64,000 bases of DNA from Streptomyces reniochalinae (GTDB lineage Bacteria; Actinomycetota; Actinomycetes; Streptomycetales; Streptomycetaceae): assembly GCF_003323735.1 (NCBI RefSeq), contig NZ_QOIM01000040.1, positions 124,001-188,000 of the forward strand, given 5' to 3'. This document shows, one piece after another, positions 29,284 through 38,261 of the stretch (within the stretch, counting starts at the first letter, position 1; every line of letters begins with the position of its first letter). The notes beneath the pieces are model-generated. The model saw only the letters and a program-made list of their open reading frames with translations. It was not told the DNA's origin and ran no database searches. The position numbers and the translations under genes were made by a program.

Positions 29284-30852
29284 ATGCCGTTGCCCCGTAC
29301 CGTCCGCGCCGAGTGGCGCACCGTGCAGCGCGTCGGCCGGCGCACCGAGGCGGCGCCCGCGACGAACTGGACGCGGCTGATCACCGTCCTGGCGGCGCTG
29401 ACCGTCCTCACCCGCCTGCCCTCGTTCGTCCGCACCCCGTGGAACCCCGACGAGGGGTTCCTGGCGACGCAGGCACGGCAGTTGGCCAACGGTGGTGTGC
29501 TCTACGAGACCGTCGTCGACCGCAAACCCCCGCTGGTGCCGTGGCTCTACCGTGCCACCTTCGCGGTGTTCGGGGACGATTCGCTGTGGCCCGTGCGGGT
29601 CGCGGCGATCCTCGCCGTGCTGGTGGGCGCCGTGCTGGTGGCCTCCATGGCGGCGCGGCGCTGGGGGGAGCGGGCCGCGTGGGTCGCGGGCCTGTGCTAC
29701 GTCTTCCTGTCGGTGGGGCTCGATCCGGAGGACACGCAGGCCGCCACGTTCGAGGTCTTCATGCTGCCCTGGACGGTGGCCGCGATGTGGTGCGCGGAGC
29801 GCTCACGCTGGTTCGTGGCCGGGCTCGCCGTCGCCGGAGCCGTACTGACGAAGCAGACGGGGGGCGCGGTCCTGCTGCCGGTCTGCGTGGTGCTGTGGCA
29901 GGCCCGGGCCGGGTGGACGGCGCTGCTCGGGGTCGGGGTGGGAACGGCGCTCCCGATCCTGGGCACGGCCTTCGCCTTCGGACCCGGGAAGTTCCTGTAC
30001 TGGATCGCCACCGGGTCCGGCGCCTACCTCTCCGCCGACGGATCCGGGCTCAAACCCGTGCTGCGCGCCCTGGGGGCGCTCGGACTGCTGACGCTGGCCG
30101 CCCTTCCACTCGTCGTGGCCCTCGTGCACGCCGTACGGCGGCGCCGCGCCGGCGGCCACCCGTACACGGCCACCTGTCACGGGCACCGCGTGCCGCTGGG
30201 CGGTACCGCCGACGTGTGGCTCTGGCTCGCCGCGTCGCTGGCCGCCGCCACCGTCGGACTCCAGTTCTTCGGCCACTACTTCCTCCAGCTCGTCCCCTCG
30301 CTCGCCCTTCTCGGAGCCGCGGCGCTGCACGAGCTGACGGCCCGGGCCGCGACGGCGGCGCTCACCGGCACCGCACTGCTGGCGTGCGGCTACGTCGGCT
30401 GGGGCTTCACGGCGGGGCGCGACGAACTCGACCACGCGCACCGGCTCGCCGACACCGTCCGCTCCTACACCGATCGCGAGGACCGGGTGCTGCTGTGGGG
30501 CATGCACCCCGAGGGGTACTGGCTCTCCCGACGCGACCCCGCCTCCCGCTATCTCACCGCCGGGTTCCTCACCAACTTCAGCGGCGGCCGGGGCGAGGCA
30601 CGCGTGGGGGAGCGGTACGCGATGGAAGGCGCCTGGACGCGCTTCGAGAGGGACCTGCGGCGGCGGAAGCCCGAGCTGGTCGTCGACGACTCGCGCGGCA
30701 AGGAGTACGGCGTGCGGCGCACGCCCACGCTCCGCCGCCACCTCGGCCGTCACTACGAGAAGGTGGCGACCATCGACGGCTCCGAGTTCTACCTCAGGAC
30801 CAGCACCGGCGCCCCCCACCTGAGCCGGGAGCGGGCGGCCGGTCCCCGCTGA
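29284..30852 (+). CDS. GT39/ArnT-like membrane glycosyltransferase
   Basis: A 522-aa GT-C fold enzyme of the cytoplasmic membrane. The N-terminus is basic, then about 11 hydrophobic segments; the first extracytoplasmic loop carries the PMT/ArnT acidic motif in WNPDEGFLATQARQLANGG and VDRKPPLVPWLY. A soluble C-terminal part (about 390-522) follows. Such enzymes transfer sugars from polyprenyl-phosphate donors to lipid, glycan or protein acceptors outside the membrane. The acceptor is unknown. The location after dxs may be coincidental, though both depend on polyprenyl metabolism. Confidence 0.85.
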   Translation: MPLPRTVRAEWRTVQRVGRRTEAAPATNWTRLITVLAALTVLTRLPSFVRTPWNPDEGFLATQARQLANGGVLYETVVDRKPPLVPWLYRATFAVFGDDSLWPVRVAAILAVLVGAVLVASMAARRWGERAAWVAGLCYVFLSVGLDPEDTQAATFEVFMLPWTVAAMWCAERSRWFVAGLAVAGAVLTKQTGGAVLLPVCVVLWQARAGWTALLGVGVGTALPILGTAFAFGPGKFLYWIATGSGAYLSADGSGLKPVLRALGALGLLTLAALPLVVALVHAVRRRRAGGHPYTATCHGHRVPLGGTADVWLWLAASLAAATVGLQFFGHYFLQLVPSLALLGAAALHELTARAATAALTGTALLACGYVGWGFTAGRDELDHAHRLADTVRSYTDREDRVLLWGMHPEGYWLSRRDPASRYLTAGFLTNFSGGRGEARVGERYAMEGAWTRFERDLRRRKPELVVDDSRGKEYGVRRTPTLRRHLGRHYEKVATIDGSEFYLRTSTGAPHLSRERAAGPR

Positions 30853-30989
30853 AGGGCGGTCCCGCGCGGTTCCCGGCCGCCCAGCTTCCGCGCCCCTGTT
30901 GTTCGCCTCCCGTTTTCCCGAGGCCGTTACGTTCGCCGCCCGCCCGCGCGCGGGACGGCCGGAACCCGGAGGTCTGCGAGGACGGCGGC

Positions 30990-31364
30990 GACCGCCGCAC
31001 CGCCGCCACGGAACGCTCGACCACTCCCGCGTCCAGCAGAACGGCGTGTGGCATGTGGGGGGAAAGCGCGGGCCCTGGGGTGTGGCCATTCCCCTCGCCC
31101 AGGCGGCCGGCGTGGAATTCGCGAAACTCTTCCACGACGACGCGGTTTTCAACGGCGCCGATACGCCGGATCCACCGCACGACCTGGACGGGTTCTTCGC
31201 ACGCGAAGAGCACGAACCGGGCGCCACCGCGGAGAAGTACCTCGCCCATTACGGAAGAAGGGGCCGATGTGGCGGGTGATCTCGCCGACGACATCAAGAG
31301 CAGATATCGGGCGACAGGCCCGCGGAGCAATGCCTACGAGGGCCCGGAACCGCAAGCGGGCTGA
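30990..31364 (+). pseudogene. Possible decayed or frameshifted coding remnant
   Basis: The region from about 31030 shows natural-looking protein in two plus frames that join near 31255: VWHVGGKRGPWGVAIPLAQ with AAGVEFAKLFHDDAVFNGAD, TPDPPHDLDGFFAREEHEPG and ATAEKYLAHYG in one frame, then EEGADVAGDLADDIKSRYR in another, ending at 31364. Base composition is less GC-rich than the neighbours. No start codon with a ribosome site was found and no family was recognised. It may be a remnant with a 1-bp frameshift, or simply non-coding. The rest of the 622-bp gap 30853-31474 holds only the terminator. Confidence 0.25.
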
Positions 31365-31403
31365 TTCTGGGCCGCCTGGAAAGCCCGGGTCCGCGGAAAC
31401 GGA

Positions 31404-31447
31404 CGTGGCGACCGCGGAAGGGCCGAGAGCCTTCCGCGGTCGCCACG
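31404..31447. terminator. Strong bidirectional hairpin upstream of the fadB-like stop
   Basis: A perfect 18-bp stem (31404-31421 with 31430-31447) closes an 8-nt loop GCCGAGAG. It lies 28 bp beyond the stop of the minus-strand fadB-like gene and downstream of plus-strand transcription from the glycosyltransferase. Confidence 0.85.
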
Positions 31448-31474
31448 GCGCGAGGTGGGGCGCTGCTCAGCCCC

Positions 31475-33598
31475 TCACGCCGGGACGCCGGCGACGCCCG
31501 GGGCCAGGAAGCGGCGTGAGGTGACGCGCTCGCTGACGCCCTCGCGGTCGAGGTAGGGCGTGATCCCACCGAGGTGGAAGGGCCACCCGGCACCCGTGAT
31601 CAGGCACAGGTCGATGTCCTGCGCCTCGGCCACCACCTCGTCGTCCAGCATCAGCCGGATCTCCTCGGCGACGGCACCCAGCGCCCGCTCGCGGACCTGC
31701 TCCTCGGTCAGCACGCTGCCCCCGACCTGGAAGAGTTCGGCGACCTCGGGGTCCAGCTCCGTCGTACCCGGCAGGTACAGGCTGCGCTTGCCGGCCTCGA
31801 CGACGCGGCCCAGGTTCTCCGAGACGCCGAAGCGCTCGGGGAAGGCGCCGTGCAGGGTGCCCGCCACGTGGTGCGCGACGGCCGGGCCGACCAGCTCCAG
31901 GAGCTGGATCGGCGACATCGGCAGACCCAGCGGGGCCAGCGCCCGGTCGGCGACCTCCACCGGGGTGCCCTCGTCGATGGAGCGCAGGACCTCCCCCAGG
32001 AACCGGGTGAGCACACGGTTGACGACGAACGCCGGCGCGTCCTTGACGAGCACCGCCGTCTTCTTCAGCTTCTTGGCGACACCGAACGCGGTCGCCAGCG
32101 CCGCGTCGTCGGTCCTCTCGCCGCGCACGATCTCCAGCAGCGGAAGGATCGCGACGGGGTTGAAGAAGTGGAAGCCGACCACGCGCTCGGGGTGTTCGAG
32201 CTGGGAGGCCATCTCGGAGACCGAGAGCGAGGAGGTGTTGGTGGCGAGGATGGCGTGCTCGGGCACGACCGCCTCGACCTCGGCGAACACCTTCTGCTTG
32301 ACGCCCATCTCCTCGAAGACGGCCTCGATGACGAAGTCCGCGTCGGCGAAGGCGGCGGCCTTGTCCAGCGACCCGGTCACCAGGGCCTTGAGGCGGTTGG
32401 CCTTGTCCTGGTTGACGCGGCCCTTCAGCAGCAGCTTGTCGATCTCCTCGTGGCAGTAGGCCACTCCCTTGTCGACCCGCTCCTGGTCGATGTCGGTCAG
32501 TACGACAGGCACTTCGAGACGCCGGGCGAACAGCAGACCGAGCTGCGAGGCCATCAGCCCCGCGCCGACGACGCCGACCTTGGTGACCGGACGCGCCAGG
32601 TCCTTGGAGGGGGCGCCCGCAGGGCGCTTCGCGCGCCGCTGCACCAGGTCGAACGCGTAGAGCCCCGCGCGCAGTTCACCGCTCATGATCAGGTCGGCCA
32701 GCGCCTGCGTCTCGGCCTCGAAGCCCTGTCGCAGGTCGCCGTTCTTGGCGGCGGCGATGATGTCCAGGGCCCGGTAGGCGGCCGGTGCGGCGCCGTGCAC
32801 CTTGCCGTCCGCGATCTGCCGGCCGCGCTGCACGGCGGCGTCCCACGCCTCTCCGCGGTCCACCTCCGGCCGCACGACCTCGATCTCGCCCTTGAGTACT
32901 GCCGCGGTCCAGCGCAGCGACTCCTCCAGGAAGTCCGCGCCCTCGAACAGCGCGTCGGCGATGCCGAGTTCGTAGACCTGCTCGCCCTTGAGCTGGCGGT
33001 TCTGGTTGAGGGAGTTCTCGATGATGACGCTGACCGCGCGGTCGGCGCCGACCAGGTTCGGCAGCAGCGCGCAGCCGCCCCAGCCGGGCACCAGGCCGAG
33101 AAAGACCTCGGGCAGCGAGAAGGCGGGCAGCGCGGCGGAGACGGTGCGGTAGGTGCAGTGCAGCCCGATCTCCACACCGCCGCCCATGGAGGCGCCGTTG
33201 TAGTACGCGAACGTCGGCACCGCGAGGTTGGCCAGCCGCACGAAGACGTCGTGGCCACCCTTGCCGATGGCGGCGGCGTCCTCGTGCCGCTTCAGCAACT
33301 CGACGCCCTTGAGGTCGGCGCCGACGGCGAAGATGAAGGGCTTGCCGGTGACGCCGACACCCTTGATCTCGCCGTCGGCGGCCTCCTTCTCCACCTGGTC
33401 GAGGGCGGCGTCGAGGTTGGCCAGCGACTGCGGGCCGATGGTGGTGGGCTTGGTGTGGTCCAGCCCGTTGTCCAGCGTGATGAGGGCGAACCTGCCTGCG
33501 CCGCCGGGCAGGTCGAGGTGGCGTACGTGCGCCTGGGTGACGACCTCGTCGGGGAACAGCTCGGCCGCGCCCTTGAGGAGTTCGGCGGTCTTACTCAC
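31475..33598 (-). CDS. fadB: Fatty-acid oxidation multifunctional enzyme, FadB-like (enoyl-CoA hydratase / 3-hydroxyacyl-CoA dehydrogenase)
   Basis: A 707-aa bifunctional beta-oxidation enzyme. The N-terminal crotonase domain (about 1-280) has the oxyanion-hole segment YYNGASMGGGVEIGLHC; the C-terminal part starts with the NAD-binding GVVGAGLMASQLGLLFAR (about residue 335) and continues with the dehydrogenase catalytic region (NTSSLSVSEMA, VGFHFFNPV). GTG at 33598 overlaps the thiolase stop by 4 nt (GTGA), so it is translationally coupled as the second gene of the pair; the longer open frame would intrude into the thiolase. Acts in the cytosol on acyl-CoA intermediates. Confidence 0.95.
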   Translation of the reverse strand: MSKTAELLKGAAELFPDEVVTQAHVRHLDLPGGAGRFALITLDNGLDHTKPTTIGPQSLANLDAALDQVEKEAADGEIKGVGVTGKPFIFAVGADLKGVELLKRHEDAAAIGKGGHDVFVRLANLAVPTFAYYNGASMGGGVEIGLHCTYRTVSAALPAFSLPEVFLGLVPGWGGCALLPNLVGADRAVSVIIENSLNQNRQLKGEQVYELGIADALFEGADFLEESLRWTAAVLKGEIEVVRPEVDRGEAWDAAVQRGRQIADGKVHGAAPAAYRALDIIAAAKNGDLRQGFEAETQALADLIMSGELRAGLYAFDLVQRRAKRPAGAPSKDLARPVTKVGVVGAGLMASQLGLLFARRLEVPVVLTDIDQERVDKGVAYCHEEIDKLLLKGRVNQDKANRLKALVTGSLDKAAAFADADFVIEAVFEEMGVKQKVFAEVEAVVPEHAILATNTSSLSVSEMASQLEHPERVVGFHFFNPVAILPLLEIVRGERTDDAALATAFGVAKKLKKTAVLVKDAPAFVVNRVLTRFLGEVLRSIDEGTPVEVADRALAPLGLPMSPIQLLELVGPAVAHHVAGTLHGAFPERFGVSENLGRVVEAGKRSLYLPGTTELDPEVAELFQVGGSVLTEEQVRERALGAVAEEIRLMLDDEVVAEAQDIDLCLITGAGWPFHLGGITPYLDREGVSERVTSRRFLAPGVAGVPA

Positions 33599-34812
33599 TT
33601 GTTGCCCTCCCAGTGGGGGTTCTCCCAGATGACGGTCCCGCCCATGCCGAAGCCGACGCACATGGTGGTGAGGCCGTAGCGGACGTGCGGCTGCTCCTCG
33701 AACTGCCGGGCGAGCTGGTTCATCAGCCGTACGCCCGAGGAGGCCAGCGGGTGGCCGAAGGCGATGGCGCCGCCGTACTGGTTGACGCGCGGGTCGTCGT
33801 CGGCGATGCCGTAGTGGTCCAGCAGCGCGAGCACCTGGACGGCGAACGCCTCGTTGACCTCGAACAGGCCGATCTCGTCGATGGACAGACCCGCCTTGGC
33901 CAGCGCCTTCTCGGTGGCCGGGATCGGGCCGACGCCCATGACCTCCGGCTCGACACCGGCGAACGCGTAGGAGACCAGCCGCATCTTGACCGGCAGGTCC
34001 AGCTCGCGGGCCACGTCCTCGGCGGCCAGCAGGGAGGCGGTGGCACCGTCGTTGAGCCCCGCGGCGTTGCCCGGGGTGACCCGGCCGTGCGCGCGGAAGG
34101 GCGTCTTGAGCCCGGCGAGGTTCTCCAGCGTCGTGCCGGGCCGCATCGGCTCGTCCGCTGTGGCCAGACCCCAGCCGGTCTCCCCGCCCTCGGGCGAGGT
34201 GCGGCGGACGGAGATCGGCACCAGGTCGGGCTGGATCCTGTCGTTGGCGTACGCCTTGGCCGCCTTCTCCTGGCTGGCCACGGCGAACCTGTCCGCGCGC
34301 TCCTTGGTCAGGTGCGGGAAGCGGTCGTGCAGGTTCTCGGCGGTCATGCCCATGAACATCGCCGACTCGTCGACCAGCTTCTCCGAGACGAACCGCGGGT
34401 TGGGGTCCACGCCCTCACCCATCGGGTGGCGGCCCATGTGCTCGACACCGCCGGCCACCACCAGGTCGTAGGCGCCGAAGGCGATCGACCCCGAGGTCGT
34501 CGTCACGGCCGTCATCGCGCCCGCGCACATCCGGTCGATGGAGAAGCCAGGGACGGTCTTGGGCAGCCCGGCGAGGATGCCGGCGGTGCGGCCCAGGGTG
34601 AGCCCCTGGTCGCCGATCTGGGTGGTCGCCGCGACGGCGACCTCGTCGATGCGCTCCGCAGGCAGGTCGGGGTTGCGGCGCAGCAGCTCACGGATGCACT
34701 TGATGACCAGGTCGTCGGCGCGGGTCTCGTGATAGATGCCCTTGGGGCCCGCCTTGCCGAACGGGGTGCGTACGCCGTCGACGAAGACGACGTCCCTTGC
34801 GGTACGAGGCAC
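33595..34812 (-). CDS. fadA: Acetyl-CoA acyltransferase (thiolase, FadA-like)
   Basis: This 405-aa thiolase catalyses the last step of beta-oxidation, or acetoacetyl-CoA formation. The nucleophilic C96 lies in SIDRMCAGAM, the catalytic His in AFGHPLASSG, and the second active-site Cys in TMCVGFGMGG near the C-terminus. GTG at 34812 follows GGAGGAGA by about 6 nt. It is the first gene of an operon with the FadB-like protein, the standard alpha/beta pair of a fatty-acid oxidation complex. Confidence 0.95.
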   Translation of the reverse strand: MPRTARDVVFVDGVRTPFGKAGPKGIYHETRADDLVIKCIRELLRRNPDLPAERIDEVAVAATTQIGDQGLTLGRTAGILAGLPKTVPGFSIDRMCAGAMTAVTTTSGSIAFGAYDLVVAGGVEHMGRHPMGEGVDPNPRFVSEKLVDESAMFMGMTAENLHDRFPHLTKERADRFAVASQEKAAKAYANDRIQPDLVPISVRRTSPEGGETGWGLATADEPMRPGTTLENLAGLKTPFRAHGRVTPGNAAGLNDGATASLLAAEDVARELDLPVKMRLVSYAFAGVEPEVMGVGPIPATEKALAKAGLSIDEIGLFEVNEAFAVQVLALLDHYGIADDDPRVNQYGGAIAFGHPLASSGVRLMNQLARQFEEQPHVRYGLTTMCVGFGMGGTVIWENPHWEGNK

Positions 34813-34854
34813 GTTGGCTCTCCTCCAGGTGCGGCCAGGGGTCGGTCGCCCCCC

Positions 34855-34882
34855 ATGCTACTTGTCGGTAACCAGCTGGCAA
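34855..34882 (-). promoter_or_regulatory. Promoter of the thiolase-fadB operon
   Basis: On the minus strand TTGCCA (34882-34877) and TAGCAT (34860-34855) are separated by 16 bp, a good vegetative -35/-10 pair 43 bp before the thiolase GTG. Between them lies an imperfect inverted repeat (CTTGTCGG / CTGGCAAG) that could be an operator. The rest of the gap to 35078 shows nothing else. Confidence 0.5.
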
Positions 34883-35078
34883 GGGCCGACCAGAGGGAAG
34901 GGCACACGTCACACCACACCGCGGGCCGACGCGGCGTCACCGGGGGCGAGCGCGGCGCTCCACCGCGCGTGAGCGCGGGAGCCAGGGCACAAGAAGCCGA
35001 GCCGCCCGGCTCAGGTACCGCCGCAGCGGCGCTCAGGGGCCAGGAAAGCCGGGACGCCCGCGCGCCGGGGCGATCGGC

Positions 35079-36344
35079 TCACGCGCCGGGAGACGAGAGC
35101 GCGGCACGCAGCAGCTCCGCCGTCTGCGCGATCTGCCACTCCCGCGCACCCAGCCCGCGCAGCGCACCCGAGACGGACTCCACGCTCACCGCGGCGGGCG
35201 GCTCCCAGCACAGGCGGCGCACCGTGTCCGGCGTCAGCAGATTCTCCTGCGGCAGGTTCAACTCCTCCGCGTGCCGGGTGACGGCGGCCCGCGCCGCCGA
35301 CAGCCGGGCCGCGGCCGCCGGATCCTTGTCCGCCCACGATCTCGGCGGCGGCGGACCACTGGTCGCCTGCCCCTGCTGCGGCAGCTCCTCCTCGGCCAGC
35401 GCCCGCGCCCGCTCGACGGCGGCCTGCCACTGATCGAGCTGCTTGCGGCCCATCCGCTGCCCGAACCCGGGCAGCGCGGAGAGAGCCCGCGCCTGCGTCG
35501 GCATCGCCAGCGCGGCCTCCACGATCGCCGCGTCCGTCAGCACCTTGCCGGGCGAGACGTCCCGCTTGCGGGCCACCGCGTCCCGCGCGAACCACAGCTC
35601 CCGCACCACCGCCATCTGACGGCGACGACGCACCTTGTGCATACCCGACGTACGGCGCCACGGATCCTTGCGGGGCGGCGGCGCGGGGGCCGCGGCGATG
35701 GCCGCGAACTCCTCCCGCGCCCACTCCAGCTTCCCCTGCCGGGACAGCTCGACCTCCAGCGCGTCCCGCAGGTCCACCAGCAGCTCCACGTCCAGCGCCG
35801 CGTACCGCAGCCACGGCTCGGGCAGCGGACGCGTCGACCAGTCCACCGCCGAGTGCCCCTTCTCCAGCGCGTAACCGAGCACGTTGTCCACCATCGCGCC
35901 CAGCCCCACCCGGGCGAACCCGGCCAGCCGCCCGGCCAGCTCGGTGTCGAAGAGCCTCGTGGGCCGCATACCTATCTCACGCAGACACGGCAGATCCTGC
36001 GTGGCAGCGTGCAGCACCCACTCGCTGCCCGCCAAAGCCTCGTCGAGCCCCGACAGATCGGGGCAGGCCACCGGGTCGACCAACGCCGTGCCCGCGCCCG
36101 CGCGGCGCAGCTGCACCAGGTAGGCCCGCTGCCCGTAGCGGTAACCCGACGCGCGCTCCGCGTCGACGGCCACCGGACCGCTGCCCGCCGCGAAAGCCTC
36201 GGTCACCCGCGCCAGCTCCTCGGCGGAAGCGGTCACCGGAGGAATCCCCTCGCGGGGTTCCAGCAGCGGGACCGGCGCCGGTGCTGAGTCTGCGGAGGGG
36301 GCCTGAGCTGCGGGGGCTGCGTCGGTCTCTTGGGCGTCGGTCAC
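35079..36344 (-). CDS. rnd: Ribonuclease D (3'-5' exoribonuclease with HRDC domain)
   Basis: A 421-aa DEDD-family exonuclease acting in RNA 3'-end processing. The acidic catalytic residues sit in VAVDAERASGYRYGQRAYLVQL (cut here as Exo I), HAATQDLPCLREIG / FDTELAGRL (Exo II) and YAALDVELLVDL (Exo III, DEDDy type). An HRDC-like helical domain follows (about 240-320), and the actinobacterial C-terminal extension is seen (to 421). The N-terminal 35 residues are Ala/Pro-rich. It stands alone between the thiolase operon and a response regulator. Confidence 0.93.
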   Translation of the reverse strand: MTDAQETDAAPAAQAPSADSAPAPVPLLEPREGIPPVTASAEELARVTEAFAAGSGPVAVDAERASGYRYGQRAYLVQLRRAGAGTALVDPVACPDLSGLDEALAGSEWVLHAATQDLPCLREIGMRPTRLFDTELAGRLAGFARVGLGAMVDNVLGYALEKGHSAVDWSTRPLPEPWLRYAALDVELLVDLRDALEVELSRQGKLEWAREEFAAIAAAPAPPPRKDPWRRTSGMHKVRRRRQMAVVRELWFARDAVARKRDVSPGKVLTDAAIVEAALAMPTQARALSALPGFGQRMGRKQLDQWQAAVERARALAEEELPQQGQATSGPPPPRSWADKDPAAAARLSAARAAVTRHAEELNLPQENLLTPDTVRRLCWEPPAAVSVESVSGALRGLGAREWQIAQTAELLRAALSSPGA

Positions 36345-36450
36345 CAGTCAAGGGTAGCCGCGCACACGCGCCGCCGGGCGCCCGCCGACGGAACGTTACG
36401 TCGACGAGCGCCCGGAAAGCGGAACGGCGCGGGAGGGGAAGCCCGAGGGT

Positions 36451-37131
36451 TCAGTGGATGATGCCCGTCCGCAGCGCCACGGCCACCATGCCCGCGCGGT
36501 CACCTGTGCCCAGCTTGCGGGCGATCCGGGCGAGGTGGCTCTTCACGGTCAGCGCCGAGAGGCCCATCGACACGCCGATGGCCTTGTTCGACTGCCCCTC
36601 CGCGACAAGGCGCAGTACCTCCACCTCGCGGCCCGAGAGTTCCCGGTAACCGCCAGGGTGCCCCGGACCGCCCGGGCCGCCGCCGGGACGACGGTGCATC
36701 CGGGCCGCCGCTGCGGCGCCGATGGGGGCCGCGCCGTGCCGCGTCGGCATGGCACCGCCCAGATTGGTACGGGTACCGGTGACGACATAGCCCTTGACGC
36801 CGCCGGCCAGCGCGTTGCGTACGGCGCCGATGTCATCGGCCGCGGACAGCGCCAGCCCGTTGGGCCAGCCCGCGGCTCTCGTCTCCGACAGCAGGCTGAG
36901 TCCTGAGCCGTCGGGCAGGTGCACGTCGGCCACGCAGATGTCGCGCGGGTTACCGACGCGGGGACGGGCCTCCGCGATGGACGACGCCTCGATCACGTCC
37001 CGCACCCCGAGAGCCCACAGGTGGCGGGTCACGGTGGAGCGGACACGAGGGTCGGCCACGACGACCATGGCCGTCGGCTTGTTCGGGCGGTAGGCGACCA
37101 GGCTTGTGGGGTGCTCAAGGAGAACAGACAC
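36451..37131 (-). CDS. Orphan LuxR-type response regulator
   Basis: A 226-aa protein with an N-terminal receiver domain (phospho-acceptor D69 in CVADVHLPDGSGL; conserved Ser in ALSAAD and Lys in GGVKGYVV), a Gly/Pro/Arg-rich linker (about 125-160), and a C-terminal LuxR helix-turn-helix (YRELSGREVEVLRLVAEGQSNKAIG). The receiver chemistry looks intact, but no histidine kinase is nearby. GTG at 37131 with AGGAGG 5 nt upstream. It is preceded by a long repeat-rich spacer with an A/T-rich patch that probably contains its promoter. Targets unknown. Confidence 0.9.
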   Translation of the reverse strand: MSVLLEHPTSLVAYRPNKPTAMVVVADPRVRSTVTRHLWALGVRDVIEASSIAEARPRVGNPRDICVADVHLPDGSGLSLLSETRAAGWPNGLALSAADDIGAVRNALAGGVKGYVVTGTRTNLGGAMPTRHGAAPIGAAAAARMHRRPGGGPGGPGHPGGYRELSGREVEVLRLVAEGQSNKAIGVSMGLSALTVKSHLARIARKLGTGDRAGMVAVALRTGIIH

Positions 37132-37242
37132 CGGGCCTCCTGGGGGGAGTGGCTGTGGGGGACGGAACCGAACGAGTCGGGTATTCCGTGTGAAGGGTCA
37201 CAGACTCCTTCGGCACCTTCTCCGTGCCTCTTTAGAGAAAGA

Positions 37243-37256
37243 TCACGAATTAGTGA
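37243..37256. promoter_or_regulatory. Near-palindrome TCACGAATTAGTGA, possible operator
   Basis: TCAC and GTGA arms surround an AATT core, symmetric except for one base pair. It lies about 112 bp before the response-regulator start within the A/T-rich patch. Which protein binds it is unknown; autoregulation is possible. Confidence 0.35.
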
Positions 37257-37393
37257 CCCGAATTTCTCCAATGCCGTTTCTGTCGCCAATTACCTCCCCG
37301 GGAAACATTCCTTTGTCTACACAGAGACCGAGTCCCCGAGAGACCGGTGACCGGAATTCGGAGAGGTACTTTGTAGACAAAACAACGCAGCGG

Positions 37394-37420
37394 GGGCCCC
37401 ACGGGTGTTCCGTGGGGCCC
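37394..37420. terminator. Hairpin in the spacer upstream of the response regulator
   Basis: The perfect 11-bp stem GGGCCCCACGG / CCGTGGGGCCC (37394-37404 with 37410-37420) has a 5-nt loop. It could stop minus-strand transcription reading out of the DUF3000 gene before the response-regulator promoter. Confidence 0.6.
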
Positions 37421-37512
37421 TGCCTGTGCGGGTCCGGGTGCTGGCTCGCCCCGTGCCCGTGCCCCGCGCTTAGGTGTCGGGGCGCCCCGGGGGAGGGGCA
37501 CGCTTGCCCGCG

Positions 37513-37544
37513 TGTCGGGGTGTCGGGGTGTCGGGGTGTCGGGG
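37513..37544. repeat. Four perfect tandem copies of TGTCGGGG
   Basis: The 8-bp unit TGTCGGGG is repeated head to tail at 37513, 37521, 37529 and 37537, a simple-sequence repeat in non-coding DNA. The G-tracts on one strand could form a quadruplex. Confidence 0.9.
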
Positions 37545-37935
37545 AGCGGGTGCCGGGGTGCCCTCGGGGCACGCTTGCCCGGCAGATCGTGGGGTGGTGC
37601 GGTCGTGGGAGCCGGCGCGGGTGGGTGTCCTTCCGGTGCCCAGACGCGCCGCGCCGCGGAGTTGGGTGGTCGCCCGGTGCCTGCTGCTTGGTGCCTGTTG
37701 ACTGGTGTTTGCTGCCTGCTGCCTGCTGTCTGCTGGCCTGCGGCGACCCGGCGGGGGGCTCCTCCGGGCCCCGTAAGGAACCCGGGCACGGGACGGCAGC
37801 GGGGCCGCGTTTGTCGGCGGGGCCGGGCGAGTCCCGCGAACGTCGGGCGGTGCCGGTCGGTCCGGGCGAACGCGAGGGAGGCCGGTTGTTACCCGCGGTC
37901 TTCCGGTGGGGCAGTGGCGGGGGCACGGCGGTAGG

Positions 37936-38183
37936 GGTGCCCGTGAGGGGGCCGGACGTTTCCCGCGGTCTTGCGGGGGCGGGGATGGTCCGGGTGTTCA
38001 TGGGTGAGGGGCGGACGAGCGGTGCGGTCGTCGGCGGTGCCGGTCGGTCGCGGTGTCCGTCAGCGAGCCGGTCCTTCCCCGCGGTCATCGGAAGGGGCGG
38101 GGGAGGACCGGCGGGCCCGGCACCGGCGTGATGCCGCTCGGGCGAGGGAGGCCGACCTGGCTCGGTGTCCGTCAGGGGGCCGG
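37936..38183. repeat. About 114-bp imperfect direct repeats
   Basis: The 20-bp element GGTG(C/T)CCGT(G/C)AG(G/C)G(G/A)GCCGG occurs at 37936-37955, 38052-38071 and 38164-38183, spaced 116 and 112 bp. The first two copies are followed 6 bp later by CCCGCGGTC (37962 and 38078); a further CCCGCGGTC near 37892 suggests a more decayed earlier copy. Non-coding as far as I can see. Confidence 0.65.
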
Positions 38184-38261
38184 CGGCCCGGGCGGGTGCT
38201 GCTGCCCGGGTCCGGTATTCGGCAGAGGGGGTGGGCGGACGGGGCGGGGCCGGGGGACCGG

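Larger units (their letters stand above)
37132..38261. other. 1.1-kb spacer without a supportable gene
   Basis: The first 250 bp (37190-37390) are A/T-rich for this genome and probably hold the promoter of the response regulator. From 37390 on the DNA is very GC-rich, with a hairpin, an 8-bp tandem repeat, CTGCCTG-type runs (37676-37742) and about 114-bp imperfect direct repeats. Open frames here are low-complexity Pro/Arg/Gly and lack ribosome sites. Confidence 0.55.
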
